Shown: positions 1 through 11,391 of the stretch, one piece after another
How the letters are laid out: each line of letters begins with the position of its first letter
How positions within the stretch are numbered: the stretch's first letter is position 1
Assembly (NCBI GenBank): GCA_029891345.1
Contig: CM056994.1
Coordinates: 135,724,457-135,788,456 of the forward strand
Source of the DNA: Dryococelus australis
Taxonomy: Eukaryota; Arthropoda; Insecta; Phasmatodea; Phasmatidae
Length of the DNA stretch: 64,000 bases
Direction of reading: 5' to 3'
Translations under genes and position numbers: made by a program
The notes under the pieces: generated by a model
What the model saw: only the letters and a program-made list of their open reading frames with translations
Database searches by the model: none
What the model was told of the DNA's origin: nothing

Positions 1-864
1 TTTCTCCCCTATCTTACAGCCATGCGATTATCAGTTCATTATAGTAAAGAGTTTAATAAATGAAATCCACGTGCTTCAATACGCAATATTTTTTTTTAAT
101 AGTAAAATTTACAAATATGTATTTTACCGTACAAGTTAAAGTAATTGTAACGAGTGGTTGTATTATATGTACGCTGATTGTAGAAAAAACACGCCACAAT
201 TTTTCATTCATTTTTAGAAACAATATTAAATTTTCTTTGTGCATGTGTTTGACATACACACATACACACTCGTGATTTAAAAAATAAGTGTACAAACTTG
301 GGCACGTTATTTTTCACGAAAAAATTAATAGTTAAATATTGGGCACCCATGGTCGATTTCAAATGTAAAGGACCGCAGAACCCCTGGAAAGTGAAGAATG
401 AAAAGTTTAATATGTGGGTTATTATGAAAAGTATGTGAGTTAGAACAACAAAATTTTAATCCACGATCTTCGATAAAACGATGGTAATATACATAATGCC
501 CACCTTATTATTGTAATAAATAGGGCTTGGCAACCTTGATTGTGTAAATAAATGCTCCAAACAAAGTATTATCAGTGTCTGATAACAGAATATGAAACAC
601 AGGATACAAATCAACAAAAAAGATTGGTGCAACTCCCTTAACTCTTGCTGTTTTCGGGAGTTAACCTACTTCTTTTGTAAATGAATGTATGAAACATGTG
701 TGCATACGGATACTGCGGCCTGCACGCATGGATTATATGTGCTGTAAATAATAATACTATACGTGAACTCTAATAATATGCGAAGAAAGTTTTAAATTTA
801 TCTTTAAAATTATTTATACTCCGAGCGGGCACATTAAATAGATACGAAAGAAAGTGACATAATG
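1..864. other. AT-rich stretch without a recognisable gene
   Basis: Only short overlapping open frames on both strands, in AT-rich low-complexity sequence. No domain, splice structure or repeat end was recognised. Confidence 0.6.
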
Positions 865-1068
865 CTGTGTTTCCCAAATTGTTGGTCGCGACCCGGTACC
901 GGGCCACGAAAAAAATTTGCCGGGTTGCCTCGCCTTCGCCTCAGAATATCATAACTCGCAAAGCGATGCAGGGTGGCGCGAGAGAAATAGGCAATAAGTT
1001 TTCAGTGGGGCACGAAAAAGAATCCTATAAATAACCGGGTCACAGGAAAAAAAGTTTGGGAAACGCTG
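865..1068. mobile_element. hAT-like MITE, 204 bp
   Basis: The ends are imperfect inverted repeats: the left end reads CTGTGTTTCCCAAATT and the right end, reverse complemented, reads CAGCGTTTCCCAAACTT. TTTCCCAAA-type ends of this kind are common in hAT elements and their non-autonomous derivatives. Further in, both ends carry GACCCGG. The pentamer TAATG flanks both sides (860-864 and 1069-1073), a possible part of an 8 bp target duplication. Inside the left arm is a 12 bp perfect palindrome, CCCGGTACCGGG. There is no coding capacity. Confidence 0.6.
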
Positions 1069-1929
1069 TAATGCAAGACAAAACAGCCAATTATTTGGAG
1101 CAAGTACGCACCGAATATCTTGGTAAGAAAACATTAAAGAAGTTTAGTAGATGCCCCTTTAAAAGAAAAAAAAGTTGCCGCAATAGTTTCTCACGGGCAA
1201 AAAAGGCTATATTTTTAATTCAGGTAAGTTATTATGAGATCTTCTGCCATGTCTTTGTTTTGCCTGACAATTTACGATTAAAATCCCGTATAGTCAATTA
1301 GTTACGTATTTAAACCTCACTCCTCTCTCTCCACTTCAGAATGCCAACCAAAAACGGAACTATACAAAACATTTCATTAAAAAAAATTGAGATATATTTC
1401 GATTTTAGAGGCAGTAAATATCACAAAGACCAGTATTTTATAACACCTGAACATGGTATGTTTTAAAAAACTATGTACTTGTTCTTAAATTGTAGCTGCA
1501 CTTGCTACAAAAATTTTGACATGTCTTTGTTTTTAATTTACATTGCAATTAATATCTCAGTTTGTGGAGGAAATAAATTAAATACTTTTATAATACCGGA
1601 GAGAGACGGCACCGATACTCCATTGGTTGATCTGTCAAAGAATGTGCCAGAAAATTGTCATCAGATAACTGTATTTGGAGTGGAGCTCCAGCAACACCGT
1701 GTTCACAGACGACTTATATAGACCTATACCGTGATCCTCTGGTAAGCGTCAACATGAACAGCATACTAACAGATATCTTAGCAATGTAGATAGTTTGCCA
1801 ACGTGTGAAGTGTGTGAAAGAATGATAGCTGATGAGAATTAGTTCCTAAATAGGCTAAGTTTTGTGTGATCATGGAACATTTAGATGTTGCATACAAAAT
1901 TTAACAATAAAAATTAAGAAAGTAGATGT
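1069..1929. other. Unassigned, possibly the start of the MULE relic
   Basis: A pyrimidine tract followed by CAG and a 41-codon open frame starting near 1340 looks exon-like but matches nothing I recognise. A short open frame at 1600-1721 precedes the recognisable transposase and may be its decayed N-terminal part. Nothing else was seen. Confidence 0.35.
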
Positions 1930-2051
1930 CCCAAGTCAGCAGTGTAACGTTCAGGATACTTTACACACAAATTACCCAATAATTGTGTATATTAAAATAA
2001 ATACAGCTGCTTGACAGGAGCAGTTTGCACTGGGATCGGATACAGGCAGTT

Positions 2052-2294
2052 AAAGGCTGTTCACTGTAAAGTGAGCACTCTTTAAGCCCCTTCTAAATTT
2101 TTCCTTTCATCCGATTTCCATCTTCCTGCTGCTTTTTAATATAAACATTGCAATGTGATCAAAAAAAACACAGTGAATAGATTTCAACACCCCCAAAATT
2201 TAAAGCCTGAGACTGCAAAAAATGTATTTATTAGTGCTTAATGCCTGTTGGAAGGACCTTAAAAAGCGCTCACTTTACCGTGAACAGTCTATAG
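2052..2294. mobile_element. MITE family A, copy 1 (243 bp)
   Basis: Terminal inverted repeats: the left reads GGCTGTTCACTGTAAAGTGA and the right, reverse complemented, reads GACTGTTCACGGTAAAGTGA, continuing into GCAC or GCGC. It lies exactly between two transposase segments that are contiguous in the family (YRQL before, EELAA after), so it is an insertion into the MULE relic. It has no coding capacity. A TA-type target duplication is possible but not clear. Confidence 0.8.
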
Positions 2295-2779
2295 AAGAAC
2301 TCGCTGCTGCCATGAACGTACCAACAGCGTCCACAAAAACATATTCTTAATACTATGTCAGAGTGGGTGATGGCTGGGAAGAAACCCCGGTAAAGGAGAT
2401 GATAATCGCAGGCAAACATGAAGCACAGATATATCTGGAACGAGACGATATAGACGAAAATGGAATCCTATTGTGACAGTCTTTGCAAATGGATAGTGAT
2501 CCAAAAGGTCTTATAAGAACTGTAATTTCAGTTTACTGCCAGGAGTTTCAGCAATCATCGGATTTCACACCCCAATAGATATTGTGCAATGTGCGCAAAA
2601 GCAGATGCTATGGGACAGGATGTCAAAGATCACAAATGCGACAAAAATTGGTCCGGAAGCCCCAGCAGTACGGAAGTAGATATTATAATAGAAAGTTTTT
2701 AATCAAGTATATAAATGCACGGAATAAAACATGGTATATTCGCTGAAGATGGCGATTTCAATATATACATTGTAAATAT

Positions 2780-3620
2780 TTTTTTGTAATTTTACTGAGA
2801 AATTGTTTGTAATTTTACAAATGTTTGTAACAGTACAAAAATGTATCTTGTGAAATTACTCATTTTTAAAACTACAAGAGCTGTATTTGCAATAGATATA
2901 GTGAAATGTTTCCACTGTTCTACCCCGTATCCACGAGCTCAAGCAAAATGGCGGACACTCAACAACGTGAAACCGTACACAGTTGTATGAGTAAAAAATG
3001 AGGGCCGTGTAAAGTATAGATGTGTGCAGAAAGAAAAGTATTGCTAGTTTCAATAACGAAAAACCCTTAAAACAACTCAATCATAATAAAACTACTACAA
3101 TTTTTAAAAACACGTGACGGTATTACTCAATAATTGTTAATGTTAATGTTTCATTTCTACACAGGACTATTAAAATTCATTAAATGCGTTCTTCTTAAGC
3201 CAATAACTTCACTACTATTTTGTCGGTATTTACTGCTATATTAAGTTACAAAAATGATTGTAAAGCTCGTAAGCCAGTTTAGTCTTTTGGTTTAACCTGT
3301 GGGATGGTAACGCAAAGGAAGTGGATTCTAGTCCCCGTGCTGGCAAAGCGTAAATTTTTAAGAATTATATTTTGAAATATTTCCCCCCCCCCCCCCCCTA
3401 CCCACTATTGATTCATCACTACTGTTTACTAGAAAAAAATATGTCTACGTCACAATAATGTAAGTTGTAATACAAGCCCATAATTTGTAATATTACAAGT
3501 GTACTGTATATTTTCCAGATTTTACAAGAAAATTGTTAGTAGTTCTAGAAAGGAATTTCATGGCCACTGGGTTTCCAAACATTTTACAATGTATAATACC
3601 TTAAGTAAATATCACAGCCA
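2780..3620. other. Second insertion within the MULE relic, with a SINE-like part
   Basis: The transposase similarity stops near 2770 and resumes near 3620, although only some tens of codons should separate the two segments. The interval holds a 15-base C run (3386-3401) and a stretch at 3265-3375 whose GGATTCTAGTCC resembles a degenerate Pol III B box, so a tRNA-derived SINE may be part of it. No target duplication was found. Confidence 0.4.
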
Positions 3621-4115
3621 ACAAATCTTGACTGTCGCAAGTCCATTTTACAAAATCATTGCAAAAAACTGAAAGACATCACAACCAAGAGTTCTCTGGA
3701 AAATGTTACTCTGAGAAAAGCCTATAATCATGAGGCGAGAATTCAAAGTGCTTCGAATATTTTTGTAATGGAGCCAGGAATCATGAAGTGAATCTATCTC
3801 CACAAGAAAGTAGACTTTCTAGTTAGCCAGAATATGTACTAGCTCTCTAAATACCCCGAAATGATACAAAAAAATAAAAACAAACTAAGGAACAATATCG
3901 TCTCAAAGATAAGCACTATACAGACCATATTCACAGCCAGGAGCCTGATTTGTCCACTGACGAGTATGAAGAAGCAAATAAAGAGTTCGTACAAAAACTA
4001 CCATTAACCACAGGGCAACGAGAAGAATGCTGTGTAAGGAAGTCGCCTGCAAACGTATCCGAAATTAAAAACTGGCTGGTAAGCACATCAGACAAAATTA
4101 CTCTCCCACTTCGCC

Positions 4116-5080
4116 GCTCTATTTATTAATGCCAGTGTGTCAGTTTAACAGCTAAATATCAAAAAACAACATCTGAGAACCCATTTGTTCGGAAATTCAC
4201 GTGAAGCGGAGGTGTAATGATGCAATCAGTCATGTGTGTGGTGAATGAATATATAATATATGTATTATGCCTATTTGTTTACATTTGCTGATTTGTTGAA
4301 ATTGGCGTTTTTACTTGGCAATGATTTTGATATTTCTTGGAAATTATTTCGATATTAATTCAAAGTCTTCAGGAGCGTACAATATATTAATTGTGGTTTT
4401 ATTATTTATGTATAACATACACATTTTTTAAATTTTGTCATGTTAATTATATGGTAAATTGTATGAGCCATTGGAATAATGTGTAATTTAGTTTGGTTAG
4501 AAAGTAGCCGAATGTTCAAGAATTTGTTTGGTCATAACAATTATTTAACTATACACGTCATAAAGTAAAGTATTATTGGAATAAGAGCAAGAGGTGTCAA
4601 AATTATTCATGTTATTTACTTCGTAAACAAAGTTACAATATGTGGAAAATAAATGTTAACTACGAATTTTGTCGTAAAAATCCAACTAGTGTGTTAAAAA
4701 GACGAATTATCCTGACCGTTTTGCTTGCACAGACTAAGTATTGCAGCAAAACAAAATACTACAAGAGCTTTCTTTAAAAAAAAATCCTGGAATAAGATTG
4801 GAAAAGAATCAAAGTGTGTAAAGGCATGCCTTATTTAAACATAACACCTACTTTGGTTCTGCAACATCTGCGTAAATTTAATCACTCCCGTTTATTCTAC
4901 CTGCCTTAGAAATACGAAATCGTTCCCCTGGACAGTATTCCAGAATCACTTTTTTCAAATGGTATTGATCAAAACATACAGAATTAAGAATTTATTTTGC
5001 ATATTTCATATGTGGGTATGTGAGACTCAAGTTACTGATTCAAAATGCCTGACAACGTGACACTTAGTCCCTGAGTTTAC
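4116..5080. other. AT-rich stretch, nothing recognised
   Basis: No open frame of note, no repeat end and no RNA gene were seen between the MULE relic and the next MITE. Confidence 0.5.
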
Positions 5081-5513
5081 AGGTTATTCACGTTAAAGTG
5101 AATTCACGCAGAACCAAACAAACTTATCTATTAGTACCTATACAATTAAAAAATGTGATGCTAGAGAGCGTATGTAATCCAACAAAGCCAAAGTTATAAC
5201 AGTCTTATTCACTTTACATTTGCGAGATGAATATTGAATACTATAACTATACACAAGTTAACTAATCAACTGATAAAACTCGCTTGACGTCATCGACTTT
5301 ATGTTGTTTTATGCCACCTTCATAATAATCAGTAGATATATATATTTTATTTTAGCCTTAGACGTTAACTTCTTAGTGCGGTGGAATATACAGACTGTGT
5401 TTATTACTTGCATGGCGGTAGAAATTAAAAAAAGTTTATTAGAGGATAAAAAATGGTTGAAAGGAGAAAGAACTAGGGCCGCAAAAGTGCTCACTTTACC
5501 GTGAACAACCTAT
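5081..5513. mobile_element. MITE family A, copy 2 (433 bp)
   Basis: The right end, reverse complemented, reads GGTTGTTCACGGTAAAGTGA then GCACTTTTG, as in copy 1. The left end is a more diverged match reading GGTTATTCACGTTAAAGTGA. The interior is unrelated in length to copy 1 and carries short open frames on both strands (5301-5504) that I regard as chance. Same ends with different interiors is usual for MITEs mobilised by one transposase. Confidence 0.7.
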
Positions 5514-5545
5514 ACGCTATTGAAGTAGGCGTCATATCGTCTACC

Positions 5546-5558
5546 GTTGCCTAGCAAC
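5546..5558. promoter_or_regulatory. RFX X-box-like site
   Basis: GTTGCCTAGCAAC is a near-palindrome that fits the RFX X-box half-sites with a one-base shorter spacer. RFX factors control ciliary genes in animals. No gene start is visible nearby, so this may be a chance match. Confidence 0.25.
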
Positions 5559-6472
5559 TGTTGTCCTGGATGCAAAGAAAAGTGTGATCCAATAGTTTTC
5601 TACAGTGTAGTAAGAGTTTTCTTGTCTTTCGCAATATTTGCGTAATGGTAATCACGAAGGAGCGACAATAAATTGTTTTTCATTTGGTTGCAATTACAAT
5701 AACTATAGAGAGGCTTATAAATCCTTTCCTTTCGCGAAAGACAAGGTTGAATATTATCGATGTGCATTCGTATGTGTCGGTAGTACTTGAGATTCATTGA
5801 AGTAATTATATTTCAATGTGTAATAGTAAAACTCCGTATAAAAGGCCCAGATATACATCTTTTTAAAATACCATAAATATGGTAAACTGAAATATGCCCA
5901 TGTTATTTTGTAACGGAAATCCCGTCATTGCACGCCTGTGAATAATTTACACTTTGCCAATAAGTAAAAACACTCTTAAAATTAATTAGTGGGTCGGACC
6001 ACGTCGCCATTTCCCTCGTAAAAGCGTACTTACTGTGTCTGCCTGGTAACCTGTTGAATTGTGCAGCTTACTACCCGGTACGCACGAACTTTCACACACG
6101 TTGTTTTTAGGTTTGAAACTTTTCGACGTAGATCAAAACACTAATAAAATAGAACTGTGATGTTCGTGCTAGCTTCACGTCACTACCAAACACTTTAAAA
6201 ATATCTGAGGTACCGGAAAATAATTGATGTTCGTGCCTAATTTTCACGTGCAGCAACACCGAGGCCTGGCAAAGGAGTGTGCACCGGACTAATGTTTCAG
6301 TGATTCGTCGTGGGAGCGCAGCACAGTCGGTGACCATCTTGGTAAACAGCTTGGGACGATGCGTGCGCCGATAAAAACGTGACGTTTCGTTACGTTACTT
6401 CCGGCACCTTTGTCAAGAGGACGGAAGTTGAGGGCATAATTGTAGCCTGATTGGATGTTTTGAATTCCATTA
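5559..6472. other. Unassigned sequence
   Basis: Mixed composition with a few short open frames such as 6107-6337 on the minus strand. None shows a recognisable domain. Confidence 0.45.
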
Positions 6473-7099
6473 TGTTACACACCCTAAGGGAAATCGGTGT
6501 CCGCTGCGTCGGTCGTCATATATGGTAATATTTTCTACCATTGACTGCACATTGCTTTTACCCCCTAGGAGTAATTGAAAACCCCTCGATTTCTTGGACA
6601 AAAAACGGCTTTTGAGGGAAAAAATTAAATTGATTGGTAGCGCAAGAGGGCGGTGCGGTGTATTTAATGCCGGCTCGCGCTGCTCTCTGGGTCAGTTCAG
6701 CGACCTCGAAGGGGCAAGCTTCTACCACGAGACAAGTAGTTCTTTATTTGAAATCACCAATGTAGGCTCCTAAAGCGACCAGGTCACCTACGTCACTTTG
6801 ACGGTAGGCAGGGACCATGATGGTCGTAAAATAATTTAAAGTATTAAAAATTTGCGAAATGTTGGCCTTTTAGTCTAAACTCCAATACTGTTACTTTTTG
6901 TAACCACGTTTTCGTGGCTATGTCGTCACCAAGACGGTAACCACTAGAAATCTCTACAAAACTAGTCAAGGGACATGCAGCGAACCTTCCTACACACTTT
7001 CCACCAATAAAATAACAGGGTCGCCGCTGAAAATCCCATAGGTACACGCAGCACGACGAGAACACTGCACGCTAGTTCAGAGCCTTGCGCTTAGTGGCG

Positions 7100-7690
7100 A
7101 TGGCTAACTTGATGCACGTGGCAGTGTCGCCTTTAACGCTCCCTCGCCTATTGTCTTCAAACGCGGAAAAAGCTCTAGGTAGACGAGCGTCTTAAAAGAA
7201 AGTGCTAACCACTGGTGGGAGATTGAGTGCCAAAAATGCATTCTTATGAGAAGTTTAGTAAAGCCTTTGAGGAGAAGTATTGGAGTAAGAACGCACAAGG
7301 CTTACTTTGGGCTCAACTACACAACAAACGTTTCCACCCGTCGTACTTATTCTTTGGGGGCTCATTTTACATCACTGTACGAACGCGCTCGCTACATGGC
7401 ACCAGCTATGTCGGATGAGGAGTTCGTAGCTATGGTTCTTCTCCAACTTCCCCGCGGTTATCAATCAAACTGGACAAGTAGATCTATCACTTTAGTGCAG
7501 CAATTTCCATACGAACTCCTACGTTATGCTCGTTTATACACTATATCTCGAGAGAGCACACATACAGATCGACCAGGTTCTTCAGGTTCACTCAGCGCAT
7601 CAAACCAATATAGTGAGTCTACTTACCGCACTGTACAGTCGCCTAGACACTCGCCTAAAAAGAAAGGATCGTCATAGTAACAGTTCAGAT
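7100..7690 (+). pseudogene. Retrotransposon gag remnant
   Basis: The reading frame changes at least twice. A first part starting at the ATG near 7100 ends at a stop. It is followed by an HWWEIE segment near 7210 and FSKAFEEKYWS near 7250-7285, typical of Ty3/Gypsy gag proteins. After a shift, the frame at 7320-7677 gives a helical segment with MSDEEFVAMVLLQLPRGYQ and then a Ser/Arg-rich basic tail. A full gag would coat the element's RNA in cytoplasmic particles. This copy is broken by stops and frameshifts. No CCHC zinc knuckle is visible. Confidence 0.55.
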
Positions 7691-8266
7691 AAACCATTGC
7701 AAGGAAATACTAGTTAGGATCCTACCGTTTGGGCGTAGAAGGCGCAGACTACAGCGTAATGACAAAAATCACCGATCTGATAATATGAAACTACGCAGAT
7801 CGGGTGGCAGCGATAATGAAAAGTCACCGCGACGTAAGCAAACTAGTAACGAACATACAACAGAGAGACATCGTGATTCAGGATGTGATCGAAGCCTTAT
7901 CCACGTCGATGACACATGTGAACAACACAACCAACATCGTTACAAACGTGGGGATACTCCGACAAAAGGTACACGAAATGGACAGGCGGTGTTATATCCC
8001 TTTGCGCCACCATTTTCACTGATCGATAGTAGTTCAAAATTGTCGTAGCGACAGTATGACCCCTTACCACGTAAAGTCAAGCAAAGTAAATAAAACTAGG
8101 GTTGGTCTGTATTGACGGCACTCTAATGTGGACCAGTGGCACTTTAAAATAGGTGCAAGAACCATTGGAGCCAGTTAGGCCTTTATGTGGTAACATTTTT
8201 ACAATTTTGTTATGTGAGAATGAGAGATAATTTTGACTGTGTGAAAGTTCTGGGGTAGAATGTTTA

Positions 8267-8610
8267 TTGCGTGAACCTCTATGTCCAGAGATTAATGTGA
8301 CCATTCATGGAATTCCGTGTACCGCATTACTAGACAGCGGGGCTGAAGTGAGTTGCCTTTCGGAATCTTTTCATTACTCGCTGTATCGAGCAAATATACG
8401 CACGACCCGTACCCCAAATCAAGATCGTTGGTGTTACATTACGGGCTAGTCCGTTAGTAAATCGACAGGCTTTATTAAATGTGTGATGTATTGATACAAT
8501 GAAAGTAGCAATACGTTTAATTGTGAAGGGACTTATCACACCTCTGATACTTGGTGCAGATTTCTTAACCCATTATGGCATTAGGTTAAATTTTGACAAC
8601 TGCACTGTTT
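8267..8610 (+). pseudogene. Retrotransposon aspartic protease remnant
   Basis: A frame beginning near 8280 has a short beta-strand region followed by ALLDSGAEVSCLS, the catalytic D-S/T-G-A motif of retroviral-type aspartic proteases. After an interruption, a second frame at 8520-8600 gives ILGADFLTHYGIRLNF, the usual C-terminal hydrophobic ILG.DFL motif. The protease would cut the gag-pol polyprotein. The catalytic Asp is kept, but the frame is broken between the two motifs and no reverse transcriptase follows. The call to a Ty3/Gypsy-type protease is secure at motif level. Confidence 0.7.
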
Positions 8611-8720
8611 TTGCCGAGGAATCTCGTATTCCGGAACGGCTACAGAAATACTTTTGCAGCGATTACACCTTGCTGTCGAAGCAAGCCTTATTTGGAAAAA
8701 AAAATCTTTACCAGTGGCAT

Positions 8721-9779
8721 TAATTTTGCACGTGATTCGGAATCTTAGAAGTAATAAACCAACTGACATGATAATTAAAACCTTTTTCTATCAACTCTCA
8801 ATGAATTACTATGATTTTCGTGGCCTTTGTAATTTGAACACCTGTGCGTATGCAGATCACACTTTCACATAAAATACAGTTAAACATGTCAAGAATGCTT
8901 ACATGCTGATTAATGATGTGGAATTTCTGAGGTAACTTAGATGGACATTATGCTGTATAGTGTAATACGCCATAGCGGTGGCATTGTTTAATTTTTATTA
9001 TTTTATTTCTTATTTTATAAAAACAGTGTGCAAGCTATCGTTATACCGTGTGACAGTCCACTATAAGTAAAACCACTCATTTTCGAGACTTTGGACAAAT
9101 AAGAGTATAAACTTTTCTATAGTTTCAAAAGAAATGCATTGGCTTAAAATTAATGTTTAGTTATAGTTTGTTCAAATGTACGCATAAATGAATTTACGCG
9201 AAATTGCACCGAATGTTACAAAATAAGTAGTATTTCAGTTGTATAATTTTTATGTGTGGTCGCATTTGAATATCGTAAGCAAGTGCAGTCTTGTAAAACT
9301 GAAAATAACTATTCCGTACCTCTGCAAACGTCCTTCGTCCTCCATTGCCTTTTACTAGAGGTAGTGAAATTTCGCGAGAAACTTTCGAGACAAGTTACAT
9401 TTCAAAACACTGTAGGGTCGTTTACGTATCTTGATTGGTTGAACTACTTTTTTGACACGTGTTAGCCGTCTGCACACGAATCACGTAGGAGCCGTGCCAG
9501 TGTTGCCGAAAGCTGAATGGCTCGGTCAAATATGAACACGCCTTCTCAAGCAGACAGCAACCAATGGCAGCAGGAAAATTTCTGTTGGGGGGGCTTATAC
9601 TATTGAAGTCTACCATGTACTCATATTTTTTCGCAAAAATCTCTAGCTCTGCCTTTCACACACCTAACCCGCCGTCACTGATGTTTGTGGAATAGCTGAT
9701 AACACGGCCAAACCTGCGCGCACATCTCTTCCCCTCTTGCTTCGCCGACCACGTTAACCCCGCGCTTCGACATGCACTT
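8721..9779. other. Unassigned AT-rich sequence
   Basis: No continuation of the retrotransposon and no other domain was seen. Short open frames at 9256-9465 (+) and 9422-9616 (-) have no recognisable features. Confidence 0.45.
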
Positions 9780-10334
9780 GTTGCCAATGTGCAGGTAATT
9801 ACCCGAATTTCGGGTATTTTACATACTCGTGGGTAAAAATGTGGGTATTTACCAGTTTCGGGTAAAATGAGGGTATTCTTCTCAAAACATAAAAAGTTTG
9901 AAAATCAGGGAAATATTTAAATTGACCATTACTTGGCCCATTTAAATTTCTTAGAGCTAGGTTCAATGTACTGCACATGAGTGCATTGCAACAACTGCTG
10001 CATTTGAATCCAGCACAAAATATACATACATATTTCCCAAGCTGACATACTTGATTCGTGTTATCTATGGCTAAAGTGGTTGAGCTGGTGCATGCGTTGA
10101 TTTTAAACGTTATGTTGGCCTCACAAAGACGCATGTCACTTTCTTCATTTAACAGGTACACTTTCTTATGCGCACGTCTCCTGCATACACAAAATTCACC
10201 GTAAAGTGATCTTTATTTAGTATTCTTAAGGCATTTGTAATTCTTTGCCGCCAAATTTTTTTTGCAGACTTGTGGGTAAAAGCAGGTATTTTACCTTGCG
10301 CATGCGGGTAAAAATTAAAATCAGCATTGGCAAC
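9780..10334. mobile_element. Candidate hAT-type non-autonomous element
   Basis: The two ends share the inverted repeat GTTGCCAATG (9780-9789 and, inverted, 10325-10334), a TIR style seen in some hAT elements. Just inside each end are clusters of GGGTA(A)AA and TACCCG motifs in opposite orientation (9795-9875 and 10270-10318). The interior includes a 120-codon minus-strand open frame (9799-10161) without a recognised domain, which I do not treat as a gene. No clear 8 bp target duplication was found. Confidence 0.4.
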
Positions 10335-11391
10335 GCTGCCTGCCAGCTACAGCACGTGAACTTGTTCGGCTGGGTGGCGATGCTACAGTCGCTGGGCGGG
10401 TAGTGGGTAGGGAAAGTACGTCCAGCTCGTCTCCACCCGCGGCGAACCAAACCTAGCGCGCCGCGCCGTAAATACTAGCGACCTACTTGCCGCCAGTTGA
10501 CAGTTCAACCCGCTCGTACTGCCGAGAGGATATTACCACTCGCCAGCCGCTCTCCGCCGAGGAAACCACCCGTGTGCGCTCGTCTTCCCTGCTCACAATG
10601 CGACCTGCTAGGAACAACTCGACGCTATTCATGAGCCAACATTTATTTTATACATTTTGAGGATATTTTTTGGTTTAACGTCAAGATACGAATGACAGCT
10701 TAATAAAAATTGGTACCAAATCATTTCAAGGACAACATTCATCATTTTTAAACGCATATATGAACATTTCAATCTCAAATATTGAATCGTACAAATTTCA
10801 GAGTATAAATTTCAGCCGTAGTGTTTCTTGATGTCACAGAATCAGAACACTCGGTACCGCTGTGGCAAAGGTTTCTCTTCTGGGTATTTTAAAATTAAAT
10901 TTTATCTCAAAATTTACGGTTTAAATACTGGCGAACCGCATACCGGGACCACATTTCTAAGAAATATTACTCACGACGTTCAAATAAAATCAACAATTAT
11001 TTTCAGCTGTATCGTAACATTTTAGTTTTGATCGTTTCTGAGTTTTGCACGAAGTACGAAATAAATTTTAAATTACTATAGCTCGTTTAATTAATTTTTA
11101 AAAAGTCGTTTTCCACAATTGGCATACTTTTTTCACGATATTATTTTATACCACAAAGAAAGATGAAGTAACATTCTAAGAATGTAGAAAATAACTTTTA
11201 TGCACTTGAATGCCCACTACGACGTGCGGAACAAATCGAAGTTTGGGGTTTTTGTTTCACGATTATGCACAGAAAGGCCGAAGCAGCAGATATTCTTACT
11301 TACAATGGGCTCCGAACCACCTTATTATCGATCACATGTCAGAAGTTGTGCGCGAATCATCACTCGTCCAGCCTCATCAGTAGTATGCATT
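10335..11391. other. CpG-rich patch then AT-rich sequence
   Basis: The part at 10350-10610 is noticeably richer in G, C and CpG than its surroundings and could be a promoter-like or unmethylated patch, but no gene start was found. The remainder is AT-rich without recognised content. Confidence 0.4.

Larger units (their letters stand above)
1930..4115 (+). pseudogene. Mutator-like (MULE) transposase relic with YqaJ-type tail
   Basis: Fragments in several + frames fall in the order expected for the Mutator-like transposase proteins common in invertebrate genomes. They are a GAVCTGIGYRQL segment just before 2051; EELAAAMNVPTAS just after 2294; SKRSYKNCNFSLLPGVSAII near 2490-2560; a C..C motif followed by DHKCDKNWSGSPSSTE near 2585-2680; MHGIKHGIFAEDGDF near 2715-2755; and CKKLKDITT plus LRKA near 3660-3725. 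The last part, 3900-4110, resembles the linker and start of a YqaJ-like nuclease domain. Such proteins would cut and join transposon ends in the nucleus. In-frame stops, frameshifts, a MITE (2052-2294) and a second insertion (about 2780-3620) make it non-functional. The family call is from remembered motif order and needs a profile search. Confidence 0.7.
6473..8720 (+). mobile_element. Decayed Ty3/Gypsy-like LTR retrotransposon
   Basis: Gag-like and protease-like remnants lie in order on the + strand. Upstream, TGTTACAC at 6473 could be a 5-prime LTR start, with a TATTTAA box at 6661 and an initiator-like TCAGTTCA at about 6693, as expected inside an LTR. No primer binding site, polypurine tract or matching 3-prime LTR was found. 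Recognisable coding stops after the protease, so reverse transcriptase and integrase are missing. The coding evidence is good; the LTR boundaries are a guess. Confidence 0.55.
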
